Assembly (NCBI GenBank): GCA_016291135.1
Contig: JAEFAE010000029.1
Coordinates: 1 to 35,825 of the forward strand
Direction of reading: 5' to 3'
DNA from: Bacteroidales bacterium
GTDB lineage: Bacteria; Bacteroidota; Bacteroidia; Bacteroidales; F082
DNA: 35,825 bases
This document shows, in pieces, positions 1 to 7,788 of the stretch (positions are counted from its first letter, which is position 1; each line of letters opens with the position of its first letter). Made by a program: the position numbers and the translations under genes. The notes below the pieces were generated by a model that saw only the letters and a program-made list of their open reading frames with translations, was not told the origin of the DNA and searched no databases.

Positions 1-751
1 CGGCATCGAATTGGACCGTCGAGGCGGAAATGTTGTTTCCAATCAGTTTCAGGTCCTGGCTTCCCGCCGTCATCTGCATCAATCCGGAGGGAGCTACGGA
101 GATCTTGTGGTTGCTGTCCCGCAGACGGATGAATGTGGAGTTGGAGGAGGGCTGCTTGGGCTCCAAGATGATGCCAGCGTCCTCGCCGTTGTCCGACTTG
201 ATGTGGAGCTTGGCCGTAGGCGTCACGTCGCCGATGCCCACCTTGCCGGTCTTGTTTGTTACATTTTGGCTGTAATTATTCGGCGACGAAGTGACCGTCA
301 GCGTTGGTTTGGTACTAAGGAAGCCAACCTGAAGACAATGGGTGGCGGTGTTGGCCAGCGGTGCGTCAACGGCCAACCCCTCACCGATGACGTAGGAGGG
401 TGCTGTACCGCTCAGTGAGAGGTAACGGCCCAGGGCCACAGACCAGGAACTCGATACGGTGTTGTCGGCTCCGACCGTGAAGATGCCGGTATAGTTTCTG
501 GTTACGGTGCAACGCTCGCCGAAGGCGAAGGAATGATTACCCTTCACATTGTTGTTGTTGCCAAAGGCACCGTTGCCTGCCTGCAACATCACGGCATTGG
601 CAGTGTCTTGATAGATGTTGATCGTTTTACCTTTGAACAGGGTTGTGTCTGTGAGAATGACCTCGTTGTCTTCATTCTCGCTATTTTGCGCTGTCGCTGT
701 AACATGGCATAGCATCGCTAATGCTGCCAGAAGAAAAAGTCTTCTTTTCAT
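1..751 (-). CDS. Secreted fibre/adhesin-like protein, YadA-head type repeats (3' end off the window)
   Basis: The frame opens at ATG 751 and stays open to the left edge, giving about 250 residues with the C-terminus missing. Residues 1-22 (MKRRLFLLAALAMLCHVTAT...) form a clean signal peptide ending in TAQ. Residues about 50-100 carry G-N-H-S-F-A-F-G and V-G-A-D-N-T-V...S-V-A-L-G segments, resembling the degenerate 14-residue repeats of trimeric autotransporter (YadA-like) heads. They are followed by a KVGIGDVTPTAKLHI segment, a motif common in Bacteroidota tail-fibre/S74-peptidase-like proteins. Function is inferred to be a surface fibre or adhesin. The gene follows the DUF3244 gene by 52 bp on the same strand, so the two are probably cotranscribed. 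The missing C-terminus would decide between an S74 chaperone, a YadA anchor and a T9SS tail. Family placement is by eye. Confidence 0.75.
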   Translation of the reverse strand, partial: MKRRLFLLAALAMLCHVTATAQNSENEDNEVILTDTTLFKGKTINIYQDTANAVMLQAGNGAFGNNNNVKGNHSFAFGERCTVTRNYTGIFTVGADNTVSSSWSVALGRYLSLSGTAPSYVIGEGLAVDAPLANTATHCLQVGFLSTKPTLTVTSSPNNYSQNVTNKTGKVGIGDVTPTAKLHIKSDNGEDAGIILEPKQPSSNSTFIRLRDSNHKISVAPSGLMQMTAGSQDLKLIGNNISASTVQFDA

Positions 752-803
752 GGCATTGTTTTATTTTGAATTATGTATGGTTTATAGGTTTGCTTTTTGG
801 ACG

Positions 804-1184
804 CTATCGTTCAAATTCGCCTTCGGCGACGCCATTGTTGTTACTTAATACCAACGTATAAGTACCACTGGCCATGCCGTTGATGGGAATTACCACTAAC
901 TGCTGTACACCGGTGTTCACCACTCCGCTATAGATAAGCATATTATTTCCGTTATACAACGATAATGACACATTACCGAAGCTGCGACTAAAATAAACCT
1001 GAACCACATCTTCGTTGACAGACGCCCCTATATCATCGGGATTTGCTCCGGTTTCCAAAACACCTTGAAGTACGATTTCATCTCCATCCAAAAATGGAGT
1101 ATTGCTGTTATGTTGCTGTCCCATTACAAGGGTACAAAACGCAATAACTAAAATAGAACACAAGATAGCAACTTTGTTTTTCAT
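804..1184 (-). CDS. DUF3244-like small secreted protein
   Basis: This 126-residue protein has an N-terminal signal peptide (MKNKVAILCSILVIAFCTLVMGQQ). One beta-rich domain follows, with the pattern V-V-Q-V-Y-F-S-R-S-F-G-N-V-S-L-S-L-Y-N and a GTYTLVLSNNNG turn near the C-terminus. This matches the Ig-like DUF3244 family, which is almost confined to Bacteroidota and whose molecular role is unknown. It is periplasmic or surface-exposed; no lipobox cysteine is seen at the cleavage site. The gene lies between the TPR regulator and the fibre-like gene on the same strand. No clear TAnnTTTG promoter was seen in the 159 bp upstream. The family call rests on the fold pattern and length. Confidence 0.7.
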   Translation of the reverse strand: MKNKVAILCSILVIAFCTLVMGQQHNSNTPFLDGDEIVLQGVLETGANPDDIGASVNEDVVQVYFSRSFGNVSLSLYNGNNMLIYSGVVNTGVQQLVVIPINGMASGTYTLVLSNNNGVAEGEFER

Positions 1185-1343
1185 GACATTGATTATTTAT
1201 GGTTTCACGGTTAAAGCTAACCAAACAAATCAGTGTCTAAAGCGGCATCCAAAAAATAATCCGAAATAAAAATCGTAACTATCTGGTTTATTTATAGATG
1301 CTGACAGCCCCATCCAAACTTGGACAGGGTAAAATCCAAATTA

Positions 1344-3020
1344 TCAGCTCCTCTTTTCGGGTTTTTCCTGTGTTTTTTTGCGAACCCTTCCGCGTATTTT
1401 GTCAAGAACACTCACCCCCACGCCCAAGATGGAAGCCTCCTCGTCTCTTGTCAGTTTAAAACGTTGCAAAAGACACACCTTGCACTCCATCTCGCTCATC
1501 TCGGGGTACTTGTTCTGGATCTCTTTGTACGCACCAGGGTATAACATGTCAATAATCTGCATCATCTGTTCCAAATGGTCGCCGTCGGCAAATACCTGTG
1601 ACTTCAATTCAGACAGCGCGGTAGCGTTTTTGGCTTTAATGAAAACCTCCAGTTTTTGCATGGTTTTGAGCTTCTCGGTCAGCATTAAGGTGAGATCCTG
1701 AATCACCTCCTGGTTTTTGCGTTCCTTCTGCTCGTTGTTTTGCAACAGTTCCCGCTGCTGATTCATCATCCTCACCAGAAGGGCGTCGGTTTTCGCTTCT
1801 TTCAGCTTTCTTTGGATCAGTTGGTAATAGATGACCAACAGGGCGGCGATCAATACAGCCAACAAGGCGATCAGGACAGAAGTCCACCGGTGATGGAGTA
1901 GGGTATCTTGATAAGCCATCTGGCGTATTCTGTCATAATCATACTTCTTTGCAGTGATGTATAACCTGTTTTGATCACGCTGTTTTTGCACTTTTGAAAG
2001 ATACTTGTCATAATGATGGCGATAGTCCAACGCCCGGGGAGCATCTCCTATCAGCTCATAGTATTGTGAAAGCGCACGATAAGCGGATACGCTTGTTTCA
2101 TCCTTGATGTCGGCCTCAGGAAGTATGGATTCAAGCTGATCGAAATAATAGCCTGCCGAATCGATTTGTCCTCCGCTGAGACATATATTGCCCATATTGA
2201 TATAATAGATGGGGATTCGGGAAGGATCCGACAAGGCGCCGTCGATCCTCAGCTTCTCTTTCGCCAACTCATACTTACCCGTCAACCGAAGCAACACCGC
2301 GTAGTTGTTAAGAGCCTTGTGCCGCGCGTTGTCACACCCGCCCAATTCACTAAAGCGGATGGCTTGATCGAGACAAACCGCCGCGCTGTCGTATTCGGTC
2401 ATGAGGATCAGGACGGCAGCCATCACATTCTGGGTCATGGCCCGTTCATCGTAATGGTCGCCAAAGTTCTGGTCGGCCTGGGAAAGCACGGTTAAAGCTT
2501 CGTTTTTGATTCCATCATCATATAAGGTCTTTCCAATCCAATACTGTGCCCGTGCTACGGTGAGAGTGTCGTTTGCGGCCCATCCATACTGTTCTGCTTT
2601 TTTGAACGCTTGCACGGCGGCGGCTTTGTCTTCACCCTCCAATAGGGAACGACCCTTATAGAGTGCGGTCAAGGCAGTCTTGCCATGGTCTTTTCGAGCG
2701 GCAAAATAATTGGGTGCGTCATCCAATTCGGGCAAGGGAACCACCATGGGGGGAATGGAACGTCCTTCGTCGGGACATAACGAACCGCCATACAACGCCT
2801 TACCCTGTAACAAGGCCATCTCTACGCGTTCACGGTCGGAGAGCTTCGCCTCCATACGCATCACCGAGTCGATTAATAGCAGGGTGCTGTCAGGATCGGT
2901 ATCGAGCAACAGACTTCCTTGACGGATCAAATGGCGGGCATCACGGGTGACGGGGTCGCATGCCAGGCAAAACAGCAACATCCATAGGCTGATCCAACAT
3001 AGTACGCTCTTATGCTTCAT
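1344..3020 (-). CDS. TPR lipoprotein with transmembrane helix and C-terminal HTH (membrane-spanning regulator)
   Basis: This 558-residue protein has four parts in order. An N-terminal lipoprotein signal ends in the lipobox LACD, with Cys21. Helical TPR-like repeats cover about residues 60-345, with D-S-A/A-L-x-x-Y patterns. One transmembrane helix lies at about 380-399 (TSVLIALLAVLIAALLVIYY). A charged coiled coil follows at about 400-460. The C-terminal segment at about 508-548 (MSEMECKVCLLQRFKLTRDEEASILGV in part) reads as a LuxR/GerE-like helix-turn-helix. The likely topology is periplasmic TPR and cytoplasmic DNA-binding domain, as known for a Bacteroidota regulator class. The gene starts 11 bp after the MORN gene, so the two form an operon. 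The ligand and target genes are unknown; the surface genes downstream are plausible targets by proximity only. Confidence 0.8.
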   Translation of the reverse strand: MKHKSVLCWISLWMLLFCLACDPVTRDARHLIRQGSLLLDTDPDSTLLLIDSVMRMEAKLSDRERVEMALLQGKALYGGSLCPDEGRSIPPMVVPLPELDDAPNYFAARKDHGKTALTALYKGRSLLEGEDKAAAVQAFKKAEQYGWAANDTLTVARAQYWIGKTLYDDGIKNEALTVLSQADQNFGDHYDERAMTQNVMAAVLILMTEYDSAAVCLDQAIRFSELGGCDNARHKALNNYAVLLRLTGKYELAKEKLRIDGALSDPSRIPIYYINMGNICLSGGQIDSAGYYFDQLESILPEADIKDETSVSAYRALSQYYELIGDAPRALDYRHHYDKYLSKVQKQRDQNRLYITAKKYDYDRIRQMAYQDTLLHHRWTSVLIALLAVLIAALLVIYYQLIQRKLKEAKTDALLVRMMNQQRELLQNNEQKERKNQEVIQDLTLMLTEKLKTMQKLEVFIKAKNATALSELKSQVFADGDHLEQMMQIIDMLYPGAYKEIQNKYPEMSEMECKVCLLQRFKLTRDEEASILGVGVSVLDKIRGRVRKKTQEKPEKRS

Positions 3021-3031
3021 GACTTCACATT

Positions 3032-4513
3032 TTAGGGTTCCCTCAAGACCTCGTCCTTGTCCTGCTCGTAGGTCTCCTCAAAGAAAAGCTCGCCATTGTC
3101 GAGGTATTTGCGCCAGAGACCGTTGCGGATGCCGCCGGAATACTGCTGACGCTCCCTTAACTTGCCGTTGGGATAATAATAGAGGTGCTCACCATCGGGA
3201 TAGCCGCCCTTGAAGCTGCCTTTGAAGGCCAAGTTGCCATTGGCGTAATACGAGACCCACTCCCCTACCTGTTTGTCGTTGCGGTACTCGCCCTCAGAAA
3301 CGACCTCACCGGACTGTTCTTTCCATTTTCCGGTCTTCATCCCTTCAAAATAAGATCCCGAAGCAATCACAGCGCCGGTTTCGTCATATTCAACGTATTT
3401 TCCTTCAGGTTGGTTTTCAAAGAAATCCTCCTGTTTTTGGATCTTGCCGTCCACATAATACCAAGTCCACGTGCCATCCAACAGTCCATTTTTGTAAAAA
3501 CCGACTTGTTCGAGCACCTCGCCAGGATAGTAGAAACGCCATTCGCCGGAACGCTTGCCATTGATATACAATCCCTTCGCCCGCATCGTGCTGTCAGGAT
3601 ACAACTCCACCCATTCGCCACGACGCGTGCCATCCGTGTCCATCACCCCGGATTGGACCAAACGGCCGTTCTGATAGACTTGTGAATGGATCACATTGCC
3701 CTCCTCGTCGAACTCCCTCCAAGTGCCTTCGCGACGACCGTTGCGGAACGAGGCTTCACGCTTGATGCGACCATTGGGATAGTACTCATGCTGCATCTGA
3801 AGCGGCTTGGTTTGGCTGTCGATGAGCTGCTCCACATCGTTGACGTATTTCTTAATGGTCTTCAGATTGCCTTTTTCATCGTATTCCTTGAAGAAACCGT
3901 CGCGGAGTCCGTGTTTGTAGTACTGCTCTAACTTCAAGGTGAAGTCGGGATAGAACTCCTTCCAGTAGCCGTGGCGTCGGCCTTGCCCATCGAAGCGGTT
4001 GATCACCTCACGGGTGTTGACAAAGCCTTTCCGGTAATTGATGATCTCAATCAACCTTCCAGTGGTGTCATAAACGGGTGACATCCCTTCCTCGTAGCCG
4101 TCCTTGATGGGGATGACCTGTAGCAGGCGGTGCTTGCGGTCGTAACGCCGGGAGGTTTCCACACGGAGGTCGTTGGCGAAACGGTCTTCCTGGATCTCAT
4201 CGGAGAGGTAGACGCGACGCAAGCCGTTTTTCATGTCGTTTTGGTAATCGACCACCAAGGTGGTGTCGCCCGCTTCCGAATAGAAATACCACCGGCCGTC
4301 GAGCTTGAAGTCCTTACGGTTGCCCTCGGACTTCAGCCTACCGTTCCCGTAATAGGTCTTCCAATAGCCATCGGGCTTTCCGTTGACCAGCATACCTTCG
4401 CTCGAGATGCTGTCGTTGGGATAACGGAACACTTTGTGTTCCGTCTGCCCATGGAGCATCGGCACGATCAAGCCGCAGAACAGCAGCGTCATTATGACCT
4501 TATTGAGTTGCAT
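3032..4513 (-). CDS. Secreted MORN-repeat protein (YwqK-like)
   Basis: From Met8 of the longest frame the protein has 493 residues. It starts with a signal peptide (MQLNKVIMTLLFCGLIVPML, cleavage near HGQ) followed by many MORN_2-type repeats of about 22-24 residues. The repeats have the pattern DGYWKTYYGNGRLKSEG, G-x-W-x-x-Y-Y-x-x-G-x-x, and run almost to the end. Proteins of this kind are often labelled antitoxin YwqK by homology; no antitoxin role is supported here. Function is unknown, probably a periplasmic or surface scaffold. An alternative start at 4534 adds seven residues. I prefer 4513 because a -7 element at 4539-4546 would leave no leader for the upstream ATG. It is the first gene of an operon with the TPR regulator, 11 bp apart. 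Confidence 0.85.
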   Translation of the reverse strand: MQLNKVIMTLLFCGLIVPMLHGQTEHKVFRYPNDSISSEGMLVNGKPDGYWKTYYGNGRLKSEGNRKDFKLDGRWYFYSEAGDTTLVVDYQNDMKNGLRRVYLSDEIQEDRFANDLRVETSRRYDRKHRLLQVIPIKDGYEEGMSPVYDTTGRLIEIINYRKGFVNTREVINRFDGQGRRHGYWKEFYPDFTLKLEQYYKHGLRDGFFKEYDEKGNLKTIKKYVNDVEQLIDSQTKPLQMQHEYYPNGRIKREASFRNGRREGTWREFDEEGNVIHSQVYQNGRLVQSGVMDTDGTRRGEWVELYPDSTMRAKGLYINGKRSGEWRFYYPGEVLEQVGFYKNGLLDGTWTWYYVDGKIQKQEDFFENQPEGKYVEYDETGAVIASGSYFEGMKTGKWKEQSGEVVSEGEYRNDKQVGEWVSYYANGNLAFKGSFKGGYPDGEHLYYYPNGKLRERQQYSGGIRNGLWRKYLDNGELFFEETYEQDKDEVLREP

Positions 4514-4538
4514 CGTCTTCGATTGTCTTTTCAATCTG

Positions 4539-4546
4539 CAAAACTA
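4539..4546 (-). promoter_or_regulatory. -7 promoter element for the MORN-TPR operon
   Basis: Read on the minus strand this is TAGTTTTG followed by C, matching the Bacteroidota -7 consensus TAnnTTTG. No TTG is seen at the expected -33 distance. A start a few bases downstream gives a leader of about 20 nt for ATG 4513. Confidence 0.5.
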
Positions 4547-5020
4547 ATAAAAGTTCAGCATCCTGCATCGGCGTTTTCAACGCGCCATCATTAATCAACC
4601 ATCAAAGAGGTTTTAAAAAATTTGGATGAACGACTGATTAATGGTTTGTGAACTGTTGGAAAACTTTTTCTTAAAAAACTTGCTTTTGTCAAAATTGCAT
4701 TGAGAACAAAATAACCTTGTTTTTTGATTCCTTTTATTTTCAGGCATTTTTAAAAATACAAGAAAAAAAGCGAAAAAATTTTTGATGAAATCATTTCAAT
4801 ATCGAATTGGGTCATCGGGTGTTCATAAGGATCAAAAACAGGTTGAAAAAAAGGGTCGGAAAAAGAAATGAACACCCGATGAAACTCCTTGGGCGAGTTA
4901 TCCTATTTTATCAACAGCCAAATTGTTGATAAGTTTTTTAAATAATTGATTATCAATAAAATATTTAAAATCTGTTGATTTTTTTAGCGGCTTAATCCCC
5001 TCATAAATAATGGGTTATTC
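4547..5020. other. AT-rich divergent intergenic region with a 15-bp inverted repeat
   Basis: No coding frame is convincing in this spacer between the divergent MORN and rpiB genes. It is strongly AT-rich. It contains perfect 15-bp inverted arms at 4812-4826 and 4868-4882 (TCATCGGGTGTTCAT and its complement, 41-nt gap). A second inverted pair, TTATCAACA at 4908-4916 and TGTTGATAA at 4924-4932, has a 7-nt gap. The TTATCAACA units differ by one base from the DnaA box TTATCCACA. An operator or replication-related role is possible but unproven. Confidence 0.6.
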
Positions 5021-5051
5021 TTGTGAACATTGAGATAAAAGGCTACCTTTG
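5021..5051 (+). promoter_or_regulatory. Promoter for rpiB-lutB-cysQ
   Basis: A TTG at 5021-5023 (-33 element) is separated by 20 nt from TACCTTTG at 5044-5051 (-7 element). This is a good match to the Bacteroidota primary sigma factor consensus. The rpiB ATG is 27 nt downstream. Confidence 0.75.
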
Positions 5052-5077
5052 CGAAAGAATTATGAACAACCGTCAAC

Positions 5078-5524
5078 ATGAAGCAAATTATTCCTATAGC
5101 ATCGGATCATGGTGGGTATGAAATGAAGGAGTTTTTAATTGAAAAACTGCTCGAAGCGGGCTATGAGGTGAAAGACTTCGGAACCCATGGCACCGAGAGT
5201 GTCGACTATCCCGACATGATCCATCCCCTGGCCAAGGCCATCGAAAAAGGGGAGTATCCCCTGGGCATTATTCTATGTGGTAGCGGTAATGGGGCTCAAA
5301 TGACCGCCAACAAACATCCCCATGTGCGCGCCGCCCTGTGTTGGAACGAGGAACTGGCCAAACTGGCCCGTCAGCACAACGATGCCAACATCCTTTCCCT
5401 TCCCGGACGTTTCATCCCGTTCGACTTGGCTTGGAGGATGGTGCAGGTGTTTTTGTCCACGCCTTTCGAAGGAGGGCGTCATGCGAGAAGAATCGAGAAA
5501 ATAGAACAGATAGAAGCTGAATAA
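5078..5524 (+). CDS. rpiB: Ribose-5-phosphate isomerase B
   Basis: RpiB interconverts ribose 5-phosphate and ribulose 5-phosphate in the cytoplasmic non-oxidative pentose phosphate pathway. The 148 residues match the usual family length. The N-terminus carries SDHGG with Asp10 and His11. The active-site loop is G-I-I-L-C-G-S-G-N-G, with the catalytic cysteine at 67. RQHNDANIL (His100, Asn101) and GGRHARRIEKI near the C-terminus are the phosphate-binding and closing motifs of the LacAB/RpiB family. The stop overlaps the next start by one base (TAATG), indicating translational coupling with the Fe-S protein gene. A consensus promoter lies directly upstream. Confidence 0.96.
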   Translation: MKQIIPIASDHGGYEMKEFLIEKLLEAGYEVKDFGTHGTESVDYPDMIHPLAKAIEKGEYPLGIILCGSGNGAQMTANKHPHVRAALCWNEELAKLARQHNDANILSLPGRFIPFDLAWRMVQVFLSTPFEGGRHARRIEKIEQIEAE

Positions 5525-6888
5525 TGAGTAACTGGAGCGCCCAATTCAAAAAAGACTGCGAGATTGCCTTCAACGAAGAGCATTGGCAGAAGATCAACTA
5601 CAATACTGGTTGTTACGAAAAACGCTTTGCCAACAGCCGCGACAACTATCGCAATGCGGAGCTGGAGAAGCAGCGTGCCTATATCCTGTGCAACAAGTCG
5701 TTGATGAATATGGAGAAGCTCCTGGTGGATTTTGAGACGCATTTCAACGAGAATGGCGGCAATGTGCTTTGGGCACGCGACATGGAAGACGCCCAAGAGA
5801 TGATCTGGGAGATCGTCAACCGTCGCGACATCAAGGCTGTGATGCGATCCAACTCGGAGGTGTTGGACGAAATCGGACTCAACGCGTTCTTGGCCGGCAA
5901 AAAGAAACCGCTCTTCGAAACGCATGTGGGTCGCTATGTGCTGCAGCAAGCCGGTCAGGCACCCTATCATCCGGTGTTTCCGGCCATGCACCTCTCCAAG
6001 GAAGAGATCAACGGCATCCTCCATGACCGTTTTAAACTGAAACTCGACAGTTCTTCCAAGCAGATGGTGAATTTTGTGCGGCATCAGGTGTCGCAGGAGA
6101 TTGAACAGGCACAAGTATGCATTACGGGAGCCAACTTCCTGCTTTCGGATGTCGGCGGCGTGGTGTTGACCGAAAACGAAGGCAACATCGTCAAATCGTG
6201 CGCATCCGCCAAGGTCCACGTGGTGGTGGCCGGTATCGACAAGGTGATTCCCTCGATGGAAGACCTGAGCATCTTGCTTCCCCTGTCGGCATCGCATGCC
6301 ACGGGCTATCCCATGGCGGCCGTGAACACAATCACCTTCGGTCCCTCCCAAACCGACCAGGGGCCCCACGAGATGATCGTCATCCTGCTCAACAACGGCC
6401 GAAGCGACCTCTTGGGGAACGAAGTGGTGCGTCAGTCGCTGTCTTGCATCCATTGCGGTGCCTGCATCAGCGTATGTCCGGTTTTCAAGAACATCGGCGG
6501 CTATGCGTATGGAACTCCCTATAAAGGACCGATCGGGACGGTGATGACGCCCCTGATGCTGGGTCTCGACGACTATGAACATCTCACCACGGCTTGTTCG
6601 CTTTGCGGCCGCTGCACCGAGGTGTGTCCGGTAAAGATCCCGATCGAGGACCTGATTATTGAGAACCGTCGCCTGGTGGCGACGGAACGCATCGGCGACG
6701 CCAAGTTCGAAGCCTTGGTCAGGACCATGATAGGCCATTGCAAGTCAAGAAAGAAAATGGATTGTGCACAGTGGCTTAAACGACTTGAGATCAAGCAACT
6801 GGTCAACAAAAACGCCTTCACCAAACGCACCATGCCAGAGCTGGCGCCTCGTTCGTTCAGCCAGTTGAGCAAGGAAGAGGATCTGTAA
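5524..6888 (+). CDS. lutB: LutB-type iron-sulfur protein (lactate utilisation family)
   Basis: This 454-residue protein has an N-terminal LUD domain (about residues 60-290, with the characteristic SNSEVLDEIGLN and TGANFLLSDVGGVVLTENEG-like segments). A ferredoxin-type region follows with two complete 4Fe-4S motifs, Cys308/311/314/318 and Cys358/361/364/368. In Bacillus and others LutB works with LutA and LutC to oxidise L-lactate to pyruvate. Neither partner is in this window, so the substrate and electron partner are uncertain. The gene is coupled to rpiB by a one-base overlap and followed after 3 bp by cysQ. Family membership is firm; lactate as the substrate is an inference. Confidence 0.88.
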   Translation: MSNWSAQFKKDCEIAFNEEHWQKINYNTGCYEKRFANSRDNYRNAELEKQRAYILCNKSLMNMEKLLVDFETHFNENGGNVLWARDMEDAQEMIWEIVNRRDIKAVMRSNSEVLDEIGLNAFLAGKKKPLFETHVGRYVLQQAGQAPYHPVFPAMHLSKEEINGILHDRFKLKLDSSSKQMVNFVRHQVSQEIEQAQVCITGANFLLSDVGGVVLTENEGNIVKSCASAKVHVVVAGIDKVIPSMEDLSILLPLSASHATGYPMAAVNTITFGPSQTDQGPHEMIVILLNNGRSDLLGNEVVRQSLSCIHCGACISVCPVFKNIGGYAYGTPYKGPIGTVMTPLMLGLDDYEHLTTACSLCGRCTEVCPVKIPIEDLIIENRRLVATERIGDAKFEALVRTMIGHCKSRKKMDCAQWLKRLEIKQLVNKNAFTKRTMPELAPRSFSQLSKEEDL

Positions 6889-6891
6889 GAG

Positions 6892-7638
6892 GTGAACTGG
6901 CAGGCGGCATCGGATCTGGCCGTTGCGGCGGCACTACGGGCGGGACAAGCCATCATGGAAGTCTATGCCCATCCTTTTGAGGTTTTTACGAAAGACGATG
7001 CCTCTCCGGTGACGATGGCCGATCTGCGGGCCAGCGACCTCATCAAGGAGACGCTGCAGGTGACGGGACTGCCTTTTGTCAGCGAAGAAGACCTTCCGGA
7101 AAGCCGTTCCGGTTTTGAGCGCTATTGGCTGGTGGATCCCCTCGATGGCACCCAGGAGTTTGTAAACCGCAACGGGGAATTCACGGTCAACATCGCCTTG
7201 ATGGAACACCATCGTCCGGTGATGGGGGTGATTTATGCGCCCGTCCTGGATCGGATTTGGAAGTCGGAAGACTGGAGACAGCCCGTTGGAGCATCCGCTT
7301 CCGTTCCCTCTCGACACGCCCCTTTCACCGTGTTGGTAAGCCGCTCTCACCGTACCCAAGAAGTGGACGATTATATTGACAAGGTGTTGCGTCCGTTGCA
7401 TCCCGACTTGGTGATCGACAGCCAGGGCAGCAGCCTGAAGTTTGCCCGTTTGGCGGAAGGCTCGGCGGATGTGTATGTTTGTTACAGCAAGACCAAGGAG
7501 TGGGACACGGCTGCCGCCGATGCCATCCTCACCGCCGCTGGGGGTCGGGTGCTGCGCATCAGCGACGGCCTACCGCTGGCGTACGACAAGGAGGATTATC
7601 CCAACCCGGCTTTTGTGGCCTGGGCGCCCAGAAGATAA
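6892..7638 (+). CDS. cysQ: 3'(2'),5'-bisphosphate nucleotidase (CysQ), GTG start
   Basis: CysQ removes the 3' phosphate from PAP/PAPS, preventing toxic PAP build-up from sulfate activation and from acyl-carrier-protein turnover. The 248 residues contain the inositol-monophosphatase-fold metal motifs: SEED at 64-67, DPLDGT at 82-87, and the C-terminal WDTAAADAIL with Asp205. The only reasonable start is GTG at 6892, three bases after the lutB stop, with an AAGAGG-like ribosome site overlapping that stop. The gene ends just before a strong terminator. Distinction from other IMPase-fold phosphatases rests on the overall motif set and length. Confidence 0.9.
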   Translation: MNWQAASDLAVAAALRAGQAIMEVYAHPFEVFTKDDASPVTMADLRASDLIKETLQVTGLPFVSEEDLPESRSGFERYWLVDPLDGTQEFVNRNGEFTVNIALMEHHRPVMGVIYAPVLDRIWKSEDWRQPVGASASVPSRHAPFTVLVSRSHRTQEVDDYIDKVLRPLHPDLVIDSQGSSLKFARLAEGSADVYVCYSKTKEWDTAAADAILTAAGGRVLRISDGLPLAYDKEDYPNPAFVAWAPRR

Positions 7639-7673
7639 AAGGCCCTCCTTCGGCTTCAGTAAAAATTTCGAAT

Positions 7674-7705
7674 AAAAAAACCCCGCCATCGCTGACGGGG
7701 TTTTT
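7674..7705. terminator. Bidirectional intrinsic terminator between cysQ and EF-G2
   Basis: A stem CCCCG/CGGGG with a 10-nt loop is flanked by seven A's on the left and five T's on the right. It can therefore end transcription of cysQ on the plus strand and of the EF-G2 gene on the minus strand. Confidence 0.85.
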
Positions 7706-7719
7706 GGTTGCTGACTTCA

Positions 7720-7782
7720 GACTGTGGTCTTATGATTTCAGACGTTGGTCTTATGATTTCAGACGTTGGTCTTCTGTCGTCC
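7720..7782. repeat. Three 21-bp tandem repeat units
   Basis: Units start at 7720, 7741 and 7762. The first two read GAC(T/G)(G/T)TGGTCTTATGATTTCA-like and differ at two bases. The third keeps the first 12 bases and then diverges. They fill the gap between the terminator and the EF-G2 stop codon, and no function is apparent. Confidence 0.75.
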
Positions 7783-7788
7783 GACGGA

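Noticed and set aside
3032..4513. YwqK-type antitoxin
   Set aside because: The label comes only from MORN-repeat homology. The protein is secreted and has no toxin partner next to it.
4900..4940. Chromosomal origin of replication
   Set aside because: Only two near-match DnaA boxes are present and dnaA or other origin neighbours are absent. It is kept as a question in the findings, not as a feature.
5479..6738. 419-codon minus-strand frame over lutB
   Set aside because: It is antisense to a gene with two intact 4Fe-4S motifs, and the His/Arg-rich translation has no recognisable domain.
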